Made by a program: the position numbers and the translations under genes
DNA from: JANQOH01 sp965200095
GTDB taxonomy: Bacteria > Pseudomonadota > Alphaproteobacteria > UBA7887
Length of the DNA: 64,000 bases
Assembly (NCBI GenBank): GCA_965200095.1
Contig: OZ241350.1
Coordinates: 682,001 to 746,000, forward strand
Direction: 5' to 3'
The notes under the pieces: model-generated
The model's input: the letters and a program-made list of their open reading frames with translations, nothing else
Told to the model about the DNA's origin: nothing
The model's database searches: none
Shown here: piece after piece, positions 1 to 8,786 of the stretch
How positions within the stretch are numbered: the first letter of the stretch is position 1
How the letters are laid out: each line of letters opens with the position of its first letter

Positions 1-13
1 ACGGCGACCGGGC

Positions 14-736
14 TCACAGCGCTCCGGACATTTCGTCGGCGATGCGCCGCGCCGCGTCGGCGGGGTCGTCCGCGCGGGCGATGGGCCTGCCGATCACCAG
101 GTAATCGGCGCCGAGGCGCAGCGCCTCGGCCGGTGTGACGATGCGCTTCTGGTCGTCGGCGGACGCCCATCCGGGGCGCACGCCGGGCACGACGAGGGTG
201 AAATCGGCGCCGCAGCGGGCGCGCAGCGCGGCGACTTCGCGCGCCGAGGCGACGGCGCCGTCGAGGCCGCTCGCCTGCGCGAGCGCGGCGGAGCGGGTCA
301 CGAGCTCCTCGATCGACCCGGCGAGGCCGACGCTTTCGGCGTCGGCGCGGTCGAAACTGGTCAGCACGGTCACCGCCAGGACTTTCGGGCGGGCGCCGCC
401 GCTGCGGTCGGGGAGGCGCATGGCGGCGGCGGCGGCGGCGCGCATCATCGCCGCGCCGCCGCCGGCATGGACGGTGAGCATCGCCGGCGCCGCGGCGGCG
501 GCGGCGCGCACCGCGCCGGCGACGGTGTTGGGAATGTCGTGGAATTTGAGGTCGAGAAAGATCGGCAGCCCGGTCTTCGCGAGCGCCGCGACTCCCGCGG
601 CGCCGTGGGCGACATAGAACTGGAGACCGATTTTCAGCGACCCCACGGCGCCGGCGACGCGGTCGGCGAGGCGCTTCGCCTCGTCGAGGTCGGCGGTGTC
701 GATGGCGCAGACGATGCGCTCGCCGGGCGCGGTCAC
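14..736 (-). CDS. pyrF: Orotidine 5'-phosphate decarboxylase
   Basis: Last step of de novo UMP synthesis: decarboxylates OMP to UMP in the cytoplasm. The 240-residue product has the family length. The catalytic Asp-Lys-x-x-Asp array is visible in DLKFHDIPN (D62, K64, D67), with the substrate lysine region KIGLQ near residue 35 and the phosphate-binding end VPGVRP...GADYLVIGRPI. The start is a GTG at 736. It lies 15 bp downstream of ihfB on the same strand and is probably co-transcribed with it. The gene is complete. Confidence 0.96.
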   Translation of the reverse strand: MTAPGERIVCAIDTADLDEAKRLADRVAGAVGSLKIGLQFYVAHGAAGVAALAKTGLPIFLDLKFHDIPNTVAGAVRAAAAAAPAMLTVHAGGGAAMMRAAAAAAMRLPDRSGGARPKVLAVTVLTSFDRADAESVGLAGSIEELVTRSAALAQASGLDGAVASAREVAALRARCGADFTLVVPGVRPGWASADDQKRIVTPAEALRLGADYLVIGRPIARADDPADAARRIADEMSGAL

Positions 737-751
737 GGGGTTCTCCGGCGG

Positions 752-1036
752 TCAGGCGCGCGCATCGACGCGCTCGCGCAATCGTTTGCCGGGCTTGAAG
801 AAGGGAACGCCCTTTTCGGGCACCCGCACCGCTTCGCCGGTGCGCGGGTTGCGTCCGACCCGCGCGTTCCGGCGCTTGACGGAGAAGGCGCCGAAGCCGC
901 GCAGTTCGACGCGGTCGCCGCGCGCCAGCGCGAACGCGATCTCGTCGAACACCGTCGCCACCAGCCGCTCGACGTCCCGGTGGTAGAGATGGGGGTTGTC
1001 GCGCATCAGCGATTGCACCAGTTGCGATCTGGTCAT
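752..1036 (-). CDS. ihfB: Integration host factor subunit beta (HU/IHF family)
   Basis: 94-residue DNA-bending protein that pairs with IhfA to shape DNA in transcription, recombination and replication. It shows the HU/IHF fold in order: helical N-terminus with SQLVQ, the conserved GFGAF strand, then the beta-arm GRNPRTGEAVRVPEK whose proline intercalates into the minor groove, and a C-terminal helix with FKPGKRLRERV. The start MTRSQLVQ is typical for the beta rather than alpha subunit. It lies downstream of sppA and upstream of pyrF on the same strand, a grouping often seen in alphaproteobacteria. Confidence 0.93.
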   Translation of the reverse strand: MTRSQLVQSLMRDNPHLYHRDVERLVATVFDEIAFALARGDRVELRGFGAFSVKRRNARVGRNPRTGEAVRVPEKGVPFFKPGKRLRERVDARA

Positions 1037-1108
1037 GGCTTTACGATCATGGCGGCGCGGTCGTCGCGATCCGGTTGCGGACGGCGCGCCCGCGGCGCGC
1101 CGACGGAG

Positions 1109-2035
1109 TCATTGCGCCGCGAAAGGCTGCCAGAGCGACAGCGGGCCGTCAAGTCCGGGCCGTTCGGTCAATGCGGGGTATCCGGCGAAAGAGAACGCCG
1201 CGTCGAGGAGGTCGCGCCACAGGGGTCTTCCTCGCCGGGGGATCGACAATTCGGCCAGCGGCAGGCCCCGGGCGACGCCCGCCCCGGTCTCGAGCCAGGC
1301 CACCGCGTCCTCGACCCCGCCGAGGCTGTCGACGAGGCCGGCGTCGCGCGCGGCGGCGCCGGTGAACACGCGCCCGTCGGCGAGGCGCGCCGCTTCCGAC
1401 GGGGCAAGGGCGCGACGTTCGGCGACGAGGCCGACGAACATGCGGTGCAGGTCCCCGACGACCCGGCTTGCGGCCTCGCGCGCTTCCGGCGACAGGGGAG
1501 CGAACGGGTTGGGCTCCGCCTTGAGCGGGCCGCTGCGCACGAGTTCGTTCGCCACGCCGATCTTTTCCATCAGCCCGGAAATGTCGGGCGCCTGGAGGAC
1601 GACGCCGATGGAGCCGGTGACGGTGCTCTCGCGGGCGAAGATACGGTCGGCGGCGAGGGCCGCCATATAGCCCCCCGAGGCGGCCACGCCGTCCATCACG
1701 GCGACCACGGGCCGCGTTTCGCCGACCGTGCGGACGGCGCGATAGAGGGCTTCGCTGGCGAAAGTGGCGCCGCCCGGACTGTCGATGCGCAAGATGAGCG
1801 CCGCGGCCGAAGCGTCCCCGGCGAGATCGCGGATCGCGCGTTCGCGCTCGCGGTCGCCGAGGATGATCCCGTCGATGCCGAGGGTGACGATGCGGTCCCC
1901 GCCGGGCAGTCCCGGCAACGGCCACGAGGCGACGACGACGAGGGCGGCCAGGGCGACGAAGGCGACAAGACGCCACAGCGCCAGCCGGCGCTTGAGGCGA
2001 CGGCGGTCGACCGGGGCGTCGCTGTCCGGAGTCAT
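1109..2035 (-). CDS. sppA: Signal peptide peptidase SppA-type serine protease (S49)
   Basis: 308-residue membrane-anchored protease that degrades cleaved signal peptides. One N-terminal membrane segment (about residues 19-40, LVAFVALAALVVVASW) is followed by a ClpP-like fold. The nucleophile lies in VAASGGYMAAL and the general-base lysine in RSGPLKAEPNPF, the Ser-Lys dyad of the short S49 form. The start ATG at 2035 overlaps the xerC stop (ATGA), which points to translational coupling. The frame stays open far upstream inside xerC, but that part is a shadow. Length suits the single-domain bacterial SppA rather than the 67-kDa tandem form. Confidence 0.93.
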   Translation of the reverse strand: MTPDSDAPVDRRRLKRRLALWRLVAFVALAALVVVASWPLPGLPGGDRIVTLGIDGIILGDRERERAIRDLAGDASAAALILRIDSPGGATFASEALYRAVRTVGETRPVVAVMDGVAASGGYMAALAADRIFARESTVTGSIGVVLQAPDISGLMEKIGVANELVRSGPLKAEPNPFAPLSPEAREAASRVVGDLHRMFVGLVAERRALAPSEAARLADGRVFTGAAARDAGLVDSLGGVEDAVAWLETGAGVARGLPLAELSIPRRGRPLWRDLLDAAFSFAGYPALTERPGLDGPLSLWQPFAAQ

Positions 2036-3000
2036 CGCCGCCCGAGGGCGGCGCGGGGATGGGCGGCGCGATAGGCGGCGAGCATTTCGGCGCCGGCGAC
2101 CGCCGTGTAGCGCTGGGTCGTCGACAGGCTGGCGTGACCGAGGAGCTCCTGGATGGTGCGCAGGTCCCCGCCGTCGGCGAGCAGGTGGGTGGCGAAACTG
2201 TGGCGCAGCGCATGGGGGGTTGCGGTGTCGGGCAGGCCGAGAAGGGCGCGGACGCGGCGCACCTGTCTTTGCGCGACTCCGGCCGCCAGGCGCCCCCCCC
2301 GCACGCCGACGAAGAGGGGAGAGGCGCCGGGCGCGGGCCACGGACGCAGGTCGAGATACCGCGCGACCGCCCGCCACACGGCGGGCAGCACGGGGACGAG
2401 GCGCTCCTTGCCGCCCTTGCCGGCGATGCGCAGCAGTTCGGGGCTTCCCTTCGCCGCGGCGCAGTCCAGGGCGAGGGCTTCGCCGATGCGCAATCCGCAA
2501 CCGTAGAGCAGGGTGACGAGGGCGCGGTCGCGCGCCGCGATCCACGGTTCGTCGGCGATTTCGGCGATCTCGTCGATGAGCGAGCGGGCGTCGCCTTCGG
2601 CCAGCGGGCGCGGCATCAGGCGGGGTTGTTTCGGCGTGCGCACGGCGCCGGCGTGGGGGTTGTGGGCGACGCCGCGGCGGTCGAGCCAGGCGAAGAAGCC
2701 GCGCACGACGGACAGCGCCCGGGCGGTGCTCGAACGCGCGAACCCGGCGGAGAACCGCGCCGCCAGCCAGGCGCGGAAGTCGGCGGCCTTCATGTCGGCC
2801 AGCGCGCCCACGGTCGCGGCGTCGCCGCGGCGGTCGGCGACGAAGGTCACGAAGGCGGCGAGGTCGCGCGCATAGGCGTCGCAACTATGGGGCGAGGCGC
2901 GGCGTTCGCCGGCGAGCCAGGCGCGCCAGTCGGCGATGGCGGCCGCGAGGTCGGGCGCCGCGGCGCCGACGGCGACCGGGATGTCGGGCATGTCAGACAA
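2032..3000 (-). CDS. xerC: Site-specific tyrosine recombinase XerC
   Basis: 322-residue tyrosine recombinase that acts with XerD at dif to resolve chromosome dimers. The N-terminal SAM-like core-binding domain spans about residues 15-110. In the catalytic domain the full R-K-H-R-H-Y set is visible: arginine in GCGLRIGEAL, lysine in GKGGKERLVP, HALRHSFATHLL, and LLGHASLSTTQRYT with the nucleophilic tyrosine. The start overlaps the 3' end of the transaldolase gene by 8 bp and the stop overlaps sppA by 4 bp. A housekeeping location argues for XerC rather than a phage integrase. Confidence 0.92.
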   Translation of the reverse strand: MSDMPDIPVAVGAAAPDLAAAIADWRAWLAGERRASPHSCDAYARDLAAFVTFVADRRGDAATVGALADMKAADFRAWLAARFSAGFARSSTARALSVVRGFFAWLDRRGVAHNPHAGAVRTPKQPRLMPRPLAEGDARSLIDEIAEIADEPWIAARDRALVTLLYGCGLRIGEALALDCAAAKGSPELLRIAGKGGKERLVPVLPAVWRAVARYLDLRPWPAPGASPLFVGVRGGRLAAGVAQRQVRRVRALLGLPDTATPHALRHSFATHLLADGGDLRTIQELLGHASLSTTQRYTAVAGAEMLAAYRAAHPRAALGRR

Positions 3001-3652
3001 TGCTTTGTCCCGTCGCGCGCCAGTCGGCGAGGAAGGCGGCGAGGCCCTTGTCGGTCAGCGGGTGGGCGGCGAGGCTGCGGAGAACCTTCGGCGGCAGGGT
3101 GGCGATGTCGGCGCCGAGCCGCGCCGCCTCCACGACATGGCGCGGTCCGCGCACCGAGGCGACGAGTATCTGGGTGTGGAACTGCGGATAGTTGTCGAAT
3201 ATCTCGCGGATGTCGGAGACGAGGCTCATCCCGTCCTGGCCCAGATCGTCGAGGCGGCCGATGAACGGAGAGACGAAATTCGCGCCCGCCTTCGCAGCGA
3301 GCAGCGCTTGCGCGGGGGAGAAGCACAGGGTGACGTTGACGGTCGCGCCCCCGGCGCGCAGGCGGCGGCAGGCCTCGAGACCGTCCCATGTCAGGGGGAC
3401 CTTGACGACGATATTGGGGTTGAGGCCGGCCAGGCGGCGGCCCTCGGCGACCATGCCGTCGGCGTCGACGGCGGCGACCTCGGCGCTGACGGGGCGGCCC
3501 GGAACGGCGGCGCAGAGGTCGGCGAGCGCCCGGTCGAAGGGACGTCCCGCAGCGGCGACGAGCGAAGGGTTGGTGGTCACCCCGTCGACGAGACCGGTGG
3601 CGGCGAGGTCGCGGATTTCGTCTATATCGGCGGTGTCGACGAAGAATTTCAT
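2993..3652 (-). CDS. Small transaldolase / fructose-6-phosphate aldolase-like protein
   Basis: 219-residue single-domain aldolase of the MipB/TalC type, which either moves a dihydroxyacetone unit in the pentose phosphate pathway or cleaves fructose 6-phosphate. The Schiff-base lysine is K84 in NIVVKVPLTWDG. Other family marks are FVDTADIDEI at the start, GVTTNPSL, and FVSPFIGRLDD. The start MKFFVDTADI is preferred over an ATG four codons upstream because it matches the usual family N-terminus. Which of the two reactions dominates cannot be told from sequence alone. Divergent from priA with about 60 bp between them. Confidence 0.92.
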   Translation of the reverse strand: MKFFVDTADIDEIRDLAATGLVDGVTTNPSLVAAAGRPFDRALADLCAAVPGRPVSAEVAAVDADGMVAEGRRLAGLNPNIVVKVPLTWDGLEACRRLRAGGATVNVTLCFSPAQALLAAKAGANFVSPFIGRLDDLGQDGMSLVSDIREIFDNYPQFHTQILVASVRGPRHVVEAARLGADIATLPPKVLRSLAAHPLTDKGLAAFLADWRATGQSIV

Positions 3653-3712
3653 GTCGCTCCCCATGCGCCTTTCCGGCGGCGGCCCGTCTTCCCCGCAAGA
3701 TAGACCGACAGG

Positions 3713-5935
3713 ATGACGGCGCCACCCGTCGGCGACCGCGCGGTTTCGGTGTTGTTTCCGCTGGCGGCGGTCGGTCCCCTGGACTACCGCCTTCCGGCGG
3801 CGCCGGGGGGGCGCGACGGCAGTTTCGTGCGGGCGCCGCTGGGGCCGCGGCGCGCCGTCGGCGTCGTGTGGGGGGCGGCCTCGGGGGGCGCGCCGGCGGC
3901 GCGTCTCCGCGATGTCGAAGCGGTGCTCGATGTCCCGCCGATGGCCGATTCGCTGCGCGCTTTCGTCGACTGGGTGGCGGAATACGGTCTCAACCCGCGC
4001 GGCGCGGTGCTGCGCATGGCGATGAGCGTGGCGGCGGCGCTGGAGCCGCCGCGCCCGGCGCGCGTCCTCGTGCGCGGCGACGCGGCCCCGGCGCGCCTGT
4101 CGCCGCAGCGCGCCGCGGTTCTCGCGGCGCTCGATTCCGGGCCGGGCGCGGCGGAGTCGCAGGCGGCGCTGGCGCGCCGCGCCGGCGTGGGCGCGGGAGT
4201 CGTGCGCGGTCTGGTCGCGGCGGGAGTCTTGCGCATCGTCGAACGGCCGGGCGGCGATGCGGCGGCTTTCTTCGGCGAGAGGGCTGCGCCGGCCGGGGCG
4301 GCGCGCCCGGTGCTGTCGCCGGCGCAGGCGCGGGCGGCGGCCGCGTTGCGGAGCGCCGTCGGCGGCGGGTTCTCGACGACGTTGCTGGACGGCGTCACCG
4401 GGTCGGGCAAGACCGAAGTCTATTTCGAGGCGGTGGCGGCGGCCCTCGAGGCGGGGCGGCAGGCGCTGGTGCTCCTGCCCGAAATCGCGCTCGGGGCGCA
4501 ATGGCTGGAGCGGTTCGAGCGGCGCTTCCGGGCGCGCCCGGCGGTGTGGCATTCGGAGCTGGCGGCGGGCCGGCGGCGCGATGTCTGGCGCGCCGTGTCG
4601 CGCGGCGAGGCGCGGGTCGTGGTGGGGGCGCGCTCGGCGCTGTTCCTGCCGTTCCCGGCGCTGGGCGCGATCATCGTCGACGAGGAGCACGACGCTTCCT
4701 ACAAGCAGGAGGAGGGCGCGGTCTACAACGCCCGCGACATGGCGGTCGTGCGGGCCCGCCTCGCCGGGGTTCCGGCGGTGCTGTCGAGCGCGACTCCGTC
4801 GCTGGAAACGCTTCATAACGCCGCTGCGGGACGCTACCGCGCGGTGCGCCTGCCGAGCCGCCACGGCGGCGCCGGGCCGCCGCGGATCGATGCGGTCGAT
4901 ATGCGCGCCGACCCGCCGCCGCGGGGGCGTTTCGTGTCGCCTCGCCTCGCGGACGCGCTCGCCGAAACGCTGGCCGCCGGGGAACAGGCGATGCTGTTCC
5001 TCAACCGTCGCGGTTACGCGCCGCTGACGCTGTGCCGCGCCTGCGGCAGCCGGCTGGAATGTCCGAATTGCGCGGCGTGGCTGGTCGAGCACCGCCTTGC
5101 GGGCGAGTTGCGGTGCCACCATTGCGATCTGCGCCGCCCGACGCCGCGGCGCTGCGGGGAGTGCGGCGCGGAAGGCGCGCTGGTCGCCTGCGGGCCGGGG
5201 GTGGAGCGCCTCGCCGAAGAGGTGGAGGCGTTGTTTCCGGGGGCGCGCTACGAGACGATGACCAGCGACACGCTGCGCGGCCCCGGCGCGGCGGCGGCGG
5301 CCGTGGCGGCGGTGGCGGAGCGCCGCATCGACCTGATCGTCGGCACGCAAATCGTGGCCAAGGGGCACAATTTTCCGGGCCTGACGCTGGTCGGGGCGGT
5401 GGACGCCGACCTCGGGCTTGCGGGCGGCGATCTGCGGGCGGCGGAACGGACCTTCCAGCTTCTGTTGCAGGCGTGCGGGCGCGCCGGGCGCGGCGAGCGG
5501 CCGGGGCGCGCGCTGTTGCAGACCCATGCGCCGGACCACCCGGTGATCCGGGCGCTGGTGTCGGGCGACCGCGACCGTTTCGTTGCGGCGGAGACGGCGG
5601 CGCGGCGGGCGTCGGGGATGCCGCCTTTCGGCCGGCTGGCGGCGGTGGTGGTGTCGGGGCGCGACGCTGCGGCGGCGCGGGCCGCGGCGGTCGAGATCGC
5701 GCGTGCGGCGCCGCGCGCGCCGGGGCTGTCGGTGCTCGGCCCGGCGCCGGCGCCGCTCTCTCTCATGCGCGGACGTTACCGCTTCCGTCTGCTCGTCCGC
5801 GGCCCGCAGGGGCGGGCGCTGAACGCCCGGCTGGCGCCGTGGCTGAAGCCGTGGCTGAAGCCGCCGCGCGGCGGCCCGGCGGGGCGCGCCGGCGTGCGCG
5901 TGCGGGTCGATGTCGATCCTTACAGTTTCCTGTGA
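3713..5935 (+). CDS. priA: Primosomal protein N' (replication restart helicase PriA)
   Basis: 740-residue superfamily 2 helicase that reloads DnaB at stalled forks. An N-terminal DNA-binding domain (about 1-190) is followed by Walker A GVTGSGKTE, the Walker B VDEEHDASYK, and the zinc-binding cysteine block between the two helicase lobes (CRACGSRLECPNC, CHHC, CGECG). The C-terminal lobe carries GTQIVAKGHNFPGLTLV. It is convergent with the autotransporter gene downstream, with hairpins in the gap. Near the C-terminus a small in-frame duplication repeats KPWL. The gene is complete. Confidence 0.95.
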   Translation: MTAPPVGDRAVSVLFPLAAVGPLDYRLPAAPGGRDGSFVRAPLGPRRAVGVVWGAASGGAPAARLRDVEAVLDVPPMADSLRAFVDWVAEYGLNPRGAVLRMAMSVAAALEPPRPARVLVRGDAAPARLSPQRAAVLAALDSGPGAAESQAALARRAGVGAGVVRGLVAAGVLRIVERPGGDAAAFFGERAAPAGAARPVLSPAQARAAAALRSAVGGGFSTTLLDGVTGSGKTEVYFEAVAAALEAGRQALVLLPEIALGAQWLERFERRFRARPAVWHSELAAGRRRDVWRAVSRGEARVVVGARSALFLPFPALGAIIVDEEHDASYKQEEGAVYNARDMAVVRARLAGVPAVLSSATPSLETLHNAAAGRYRAVRLPSRHGGAGPPRIDAVDMRADPPPRGRFVSPRLADALAETLAAGEQAMLFLNRRGYAPLTLCRACGSRLECPNCAAWLVEHRLAGELRCHHCDLRRPTPRRCGECGAEGALVACGPGVERLAEEVEALFPGARYETMTSDTLRGPGAAAAAVAAVAERRIDLIVGTQIVAKGHNFPGLTLVGAVDADLGLAGGDLRAAERTFQLLLQACGRAGRGERPGRALLQTHAPDHPVIRALVSGDRDRFVAAETAARRASGMPPFGRLAAVVVSGRDAAAARAAAVEIARAAPRAPGLSVLGPAPAPLSLMRGRYRFRLLVRGPQGRALNARLAPWLKPWLKPPRGGPAGRAGVRVRVDVDPYSFL

Positions 5936-5948
5936 AGCCGCCGCCGAA

Positions 5949-6012
5949 GGCCCCGACGCGGTTATCGGGGCCGGGGAGGGCTACGAGCGGCGCCGGCGCC
6001 CTCGGGCGCCGG
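5949..6012. terminator. Two GC hairpins between convergent genes
   Basis: Positions 5949-5972 form an 8-bp perfect stem (GGCCCCGA / TCGGGGCC) with an 8-nt loop. Positions 5993-6012 form a 9-bp stem (CCGGCGCCC / GGGCGCCGG) with a 2-nt loop. They fill the 78-bp gap between the priA stop and the convergent autotransporter stop, where a bidirectional terminator is expected. There is no U-tract, so intrinsic termination is an inference. Confidence 0.45.
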
Positions 6013-6013
6013 A

Positions 6014-8743
6014 TCAGAACGGGAGCCGGTAGCCCGCGAGCAGGATGAGCTCCGGGGCGCCGGCGACGGCGTGGCCGGGGTGGACCGACAGCGTGGCGCC
6101 CAGACGCGCCTCGCCGCCCGCCGCATCGACGGGCGCGCGCCAGTCCGCCGCCATGTCCAGCTGGCGGCCGCCGGGCGACAGCGGCGCGTCGACGAGGCGC
6201 CGCACCACGCCGCCCTGCTTCGTGCGGCCCACGGGGACCGAAAGCCGCATCCGCCCGCTTTCGACGCGCAGGGGCTGGGAGAGCGACAGGCGCAACCGCC
6301 CGCTGTCGCGGATCGGGCGCTCGGCGGAGACCGAGAAGGCCGAGGTGGCGACGGAAGAGATGTCGCTCACCAGGCCGCGCGACGTCTGCGGGGCGGCCAT
6401 GCCCAGTTCCGCCCCGGCTGCGACGCTCCAGCCCTCGACCGCGCCGCGTGCGCCGACTCCGGCGAACACCAGGCCCGATTCCAGCTTTCCGAAAGCGCCG
6501 GCTGCGGTCGCGCCCAGCGCGCTTTCGAATTCGCGGACCGAACCCAGACGCAGCGCGAACGCCGAGTCGGGCGGCGCCCAGGCGAGTTCGGCGCCCGCCG
6601 CCGTCGGGCGCGGGGCGGTCTCCGGCGCCTGCCAGAGCCCGCGCGGCGGCGGCGCGGCGGCGAAAGCCGACGCCCGCAACGCGCCGCGGCCCAGCGTCAG
6701 CGACACCCCGCCCTCGCGCACCGGGACCAGCGAGGCGTGGCCGTCCGACCGGTCCGCGTCGCCGCCGGGGCGGTTGACGCCGATCCGGAGCCGCGCGGAC
6801 GCCAGGTTCAGGTCGACGACGCCGCCCGCGACGGACGCGCCGCCGGGGGCGCCTGTCGCCGTTCCGCCGGCGGTGAAGCGGGCGAGGCGGTCGCCGATCG
6901 CCGGGCGCGCCGCAGCGCGGGCGAACCCGCCCATGTCCAGCCAGAAGGGGGCGCCCAGCGAGTCGAAGATCGCCATCTCGCGCCCCCGGAACGCGGCGGA
7001 CAGGGCGTCGCCTGCGGCGGCGCCGCCGCGCAGCAGGCTCGCCGGGGCGGGCGCTCCGTCCCCGGCGAGGGCGCTCCCCAGAGCGATAAATGTCGTCCCC
7101 ACGGGCCGCGTTGCGGCGTCGAGGTCCATGAGGCCGCGCCCGTGGGTCGAGGACAGTTCGCAGTCGGAGAGGTCGCCGTCGAGGTCCAGCCAGGCGGGGC
7201 ACTGCGCGCCGTCGGCAACCGGGTCGGGCGTGACGTCGGCCGTCGCGTAGAGGCGGGCGAGCAGTTCGGTATTGCCCAGCTGATCGCGAAAATAGTGCTT
7301 TAGGACGGCGAGACCGCCCGCCACCAGAGGCGCCGAAAACGACGTGCCGTTCACCGAGTTATAGCCTCGCGCGCCGTACCGCAGCACCCGACCGGTTTCC
7401 CGATCTTTCTCGGGACCGTACCAAGCGGCCGACACCCACCGGCCCGGGGCGGCGATGCACCATTTCGCGGCCTTGCCGCAGCGGTTGGAAAACCAGGCCA
7501 GCTTGCCGTCGGGCCGCGTCGCCGCCACGGACACGGCGTGGCCGCGCAACGCCTCGACGAAAACCGGAAGAGCGTTGGCGACCCCCGGGGAGCTGGCGAC
7601 GACATTGCCGCCCACGCATTCGGCGATTCCGGCGTCGGCGTCGCACGTCGCCCCGTGCATGTTCCCGGCGGACCAGACCAGCAGGGTTTTGTCCGCGTCC
7701 GCCCGTCCCGGCTGCGAGGCGACCGCGATGGCGTCGTCCAGGGCGTCGGTTATGTCGTCCGCATCGTAGTTCTCCACGAGGCCCTGCACGGAGAAGCTCA
7801 TGTTCAGGATATCGACGCCGTGACTGTCTCTCAGCGCCTCGCGGAGGCGTCCGGTCAGCCAGGGGTCGAAGCCGTTCTCATCGTCCTTCAGGTAGTCGAC
7901 GGTCACGGGCTCGTAGTCGCGGTCGCCGGATCCGAGCTGGATGGCGAACATATGCAGCCTGGCGCCCCAGGCGACGCCGTGAAAATCGTACCGTTCCACC
8001 GACTCCGGCGCGCCGCCGTCGCGCCTTGCGCCGACGGTGCTGGCGACCTGGGTGCCGTGGCTCACCGAAGTCCCCGATACGTCGCCGTCCCCCGCGATTA
8101 TATTCATGGCGACCCGGGAACCGTCGAATTCCCAGTGCCCGGTGTCGAGGCCGGTGTCGATGAACCCCACCGTCACACCGCTGCCGGGCGCCGCGGAGGC
8201 GCCTTCGCGCTCCGCAATACGCGCATAGGCGGCCGCTGCGCCGACGGCGCCCAGACCCCAGTTCCGGCAGGGCACGGTCGCCTCGCCGTCCTGGTAGAGC
8301 CGCAGGACGCGGCCGGCGCAATACTCCCCGTGCCCGGCGAAATCCGCCGCCGTGGGCAAGGGCGCGGGAGCGGGCGCAGGCGCAGGCGAGGGAGGCTGCG
8401 GGGGCACAGGCTCCGTCGCGACAACGACGTCTTCGGGGGGGGGGTCGCGCGGCGCCGGCTCTTCGCGCACGGGCTCTGTGGGCTCCGGATCGGGCTCGGG
8501 TTCCTGAGGTTCGGGAGCGGGTTGCGGCGCAGGTTGCGCCTGCGGGGCTGCGTCGCCGCCGCCGCCCCCGCCGCCGCACGCGGCCAGCGGCGCCATGACC
8601 GCAAGGCACAGGACCGGCAGCAGGCGCGCCGGTCCGCAGGGCGCGCGCCGCGCCGCCTCCCCGCGGCCGCCTGTGCCCCGGTGCGCCGGGGCGGCAACCC
8701 TTTCCGGGCGTGCAGACGGTTTTTCGCCTATGCTTCCAGGCAC
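6014..8743 (-). CDS. Subtilisin-family (S8) serine protease autotransporter, predicted lipoprotein
   Basis: About 909-residue type V secreted protease. Parts in order: signal region ending in the lipobox LAAC followed by a glycine run; a proline/glutamate-rich linker; an S8 peptidase domain with all three catalytic residues (Asp in GFIDTGLDTG, His in SVSHGTQVAS, Ser in NGTSFSAPLVAGG); and a C-terminal beta-barrel ending in the terminal phenylalanine LPF. This layout matches lipid-anchored S8 autotransporters such as NalP and SphB1, which process other surface proteins. The start is uncertain: the first ATG (8596) leaves no charged signal region, so I use GTG at 8743, overlapping the argF end by 16 bp. 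A run of ten C (minus strand, 8435-8444) lies in the proline linker, so slippage would switch the frame. Confidence 0.85.
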   Translation of the reverse strand: MPGSIGEKPSARPERVAAPAHRGTGGRGEAARRAPCGPARLLPVLCLAVMAPLAACGGGGGGGDAAPQAQPAPQPAPEPQEPEPDPEPTEPVREEPAPRDPPPEDVVVATEPVPPQPPSPAPAPAPAPLPTAADFAGHGEYCAGRVLRLYQDGEATVPCRNWGLGAVGAAAAYARIAEREGASAAPGSGVTVGFIDTGLDTGHWEFDGSRVAMNIIAGDGDVSGTSVSHGTQVASTVGARRDGGAPESVERYDFHGVAWGARLHMFAIQLGSGDRDYEPVTVDYLKDDENGFDPWLTGRLREALRDSHGVDILNMSFSVQGLVENYDADDITDALDDAIAVASQPGRADADKTLLVWSAGNMHGATCDADAGIAECVGGNVVASSPGVANALPVFVEALRGHAVSVAATRPDGKLAWFSNRCGKAAKWCIAAPGRWVSAAWYGPEKDRETGRVLRYGARGYNSVNGTSFSAPLVAGGLAVLKHYFRDQLGNTELLARLYATADVTPDPVADGAQCPAWLDLDGDLSDCELSSTHGRGLMDLDAATRPVGTTFIALGSALAGDGAPAPASLLRGGAAAGDALSAAFRGREMAIFDSLGAPFWLDMGGFARAAARPAIGDRLARFTAGGTATGAPGGASVAGGVVDLNLASARLRIGVNRPGGDADRSDGHASLVPVREGGVSLTLGRGALRASAFAAAPPPRGLWQAPETAPRPTAAGAELAWAPPDSAFALRLGSVREFESALGATAAGAFGKLESGLVFAGVGARGAVEGWSVAAGAELGMAAPQTSRGLVSDISSVATSAFSVSAERPIRDSGRLRLSLSQPLRVESGRMRLSVPVGRTKQGGVVRRLVDAPLSPGGRQLDMAADWRAPVDAAGGEARLGATLSVHPGHAVAGAPELILLAGYRLPF
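8435..8444 (-). repeat. C10 homopolymer in autotransporter reading frame
   Basis: Ten consecutive G on plus (C on minus) encode the last base of an Asp codon and three Pro codons in the linker after the lipid anchor. The frame is intact at ten bases. Tracts of this length are prone to slipped-strand mispairing, and gain or loss of one base would truncate the protein before the protease domain. Confidence 0.8.
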
Positions 8744-8786
8744 CAGAGCAGTAACCCTTTCTGGGCGTGCAGACGGTTTTCCGCCT
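8696..8786. repeat. 34-bp direct repeat at the argF 3' end
   Basis: Positions 8696-8729 and 8753-8786 are near-identical copies differing at a few bases, spaced 57 bp apart. The 8753 copy is inside argF. The other lies just past its stop, in the leader of the autotransporter gene. It looks like a tandem duplication of the end of argF that now forms the 5' part of the autotransporter reading frame. Confidence 0.7.

Noticed and set aside
467..2074. Long plus-strand open frame over pyrF, ihfB and sppA
   Set aside because: Covers three clear minus-strand genes; composition is that of a high-GC shadow frame.
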